A stretch of 6,095 nucleotides of DNA, from assembly GCA_009703975.1 (NCBI GenBank), contig WLFB01000088.1:1-6095 (forward strand), given 5' to 3'. The DNA comes from Actinomycetota bacterium (GTDB lineage Bacteria > Actinomycetota > Acidimicrobiia > Acidimicrobiales > Ilumatobacteraceae). Positions 5,979 to 6,095 of the stretch are shown in pieces; within the stretch, counting starts at the first letter, position 1, and every line of letters starts with the position of its first letter. A model generated the notes under the pieces. That model ran no database searches, had not been told where the DNA came from, and worked only from the letters and a program-made list of their open reading frames with translations. Position numbers and translations under genes: made by a program.

Positions 5979-6095
5979 CTAATGGCAAGGTTTCACTGAC
6001 GGCGCAACATCAATCGCTGGGCTGCGCGCGAAAAAACCGCTTGGCTTCAGATGAAACCCAGTGCGCTCAACAGGCATCACCGGCCAATCTTCGGC
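5979..6095 (-). CDS. Copper-containing primary amine oxidase, C-terminal end (partial)
   Basis: The minus-strand frame from the window edge runs 38 codons to TAG 5979-5981. It begins [17 protein letters not shown] (second residue onward), then [14 protein letters not shown] and a short tail ending KPCH. This is the hallmark C-terminus of copper/topaquinone amine oxidases, where relatives read like (R)[24 protein letters not shown]. These enzymes oxidise primary amines to aldehydes with release of ammonia and hydrogen peroxide. The third copper-ligand His in relatives lies a few residues before the PEDWP stretch, so the catalytic residues are all outside the window. It is transcribed toward the tRNA with a 53-bp gap and no clear terminator. 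Which amine it uses cannot be told. Confidence 0.8.
   Translation of the reverse strand, partial: AEDWPVMPVERTGFHLKPSGFFARSPAIDVAPSVKPCH

Overview
The window looks like a mid-G+C (roughly mid-40s % by eye) bacterial chromosome segment. The proteins suggest an actinobacterium, perhaps a free-living aquatic lineage: a lipoprotein with a Ser/Thr/Glu/Ala-rich spacer after the lipobox Cys, a long (413-residue) second permease, an ATPase with an LGVGQ-type first signature motif, and a tRNA gene without an encoded CCA tail. Lineage is an inference from sequence flavour; nothing here proves it.

Layout. Bases 1-81 hold the probable 3' end of an unidentified plus-strand gene, directly followed by mog (78-641, plus), a MogA-type molybdopterin adenylyltransferase of molybdenum cofactor synthesis. 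It converges, with only 16 bp between stop codons, on a minus-strand block from 5756 down to 658. That block is a complete BMP-family (TmpC/PnrA/NupN-like) nucleoside-type ABC importer: lipoprotein (4686-5756), double-domain ATPase (3002-4567), permease 1 (1896-3005) and permease 2 (658-1899). Upstream of it on the same strand lie a tRNA with a CAU anticodon (5853-5925) and the last 38 codons of a copper-containing amine oxidase (5979-6095, running off the window).

How it works together. The lipoprotein should capture a nucleoside or similar ligand outside the membrane and pass it to a channel made of the two permeases, driven by the tandem ATPase. ATPase, permease 1 and permease 2 are joined by 4-bp stop/start overlaps (GTGA, ATGA) and should be translationally coupled. 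Between lipoprotein and ATPase sits a very strong intrinsic terminator (14-bp stem plus seven U), which should yield abundant lipoprotein mRNA and a minor read-through transcript for the membrane parts, unless the ATPase has its own promoter. No nucleoside catabolic gene is present in the window.

I found no mobile element, CRISPR array or clearly novel system. The best second-look items are the intra-operon terminator and the SD-less ATPase start below it, the inverted repeat in the lipoprotein leader, the Ile2-versus-Met identity of the CAU tRNA, and the amine oxidase fragment at the edge.
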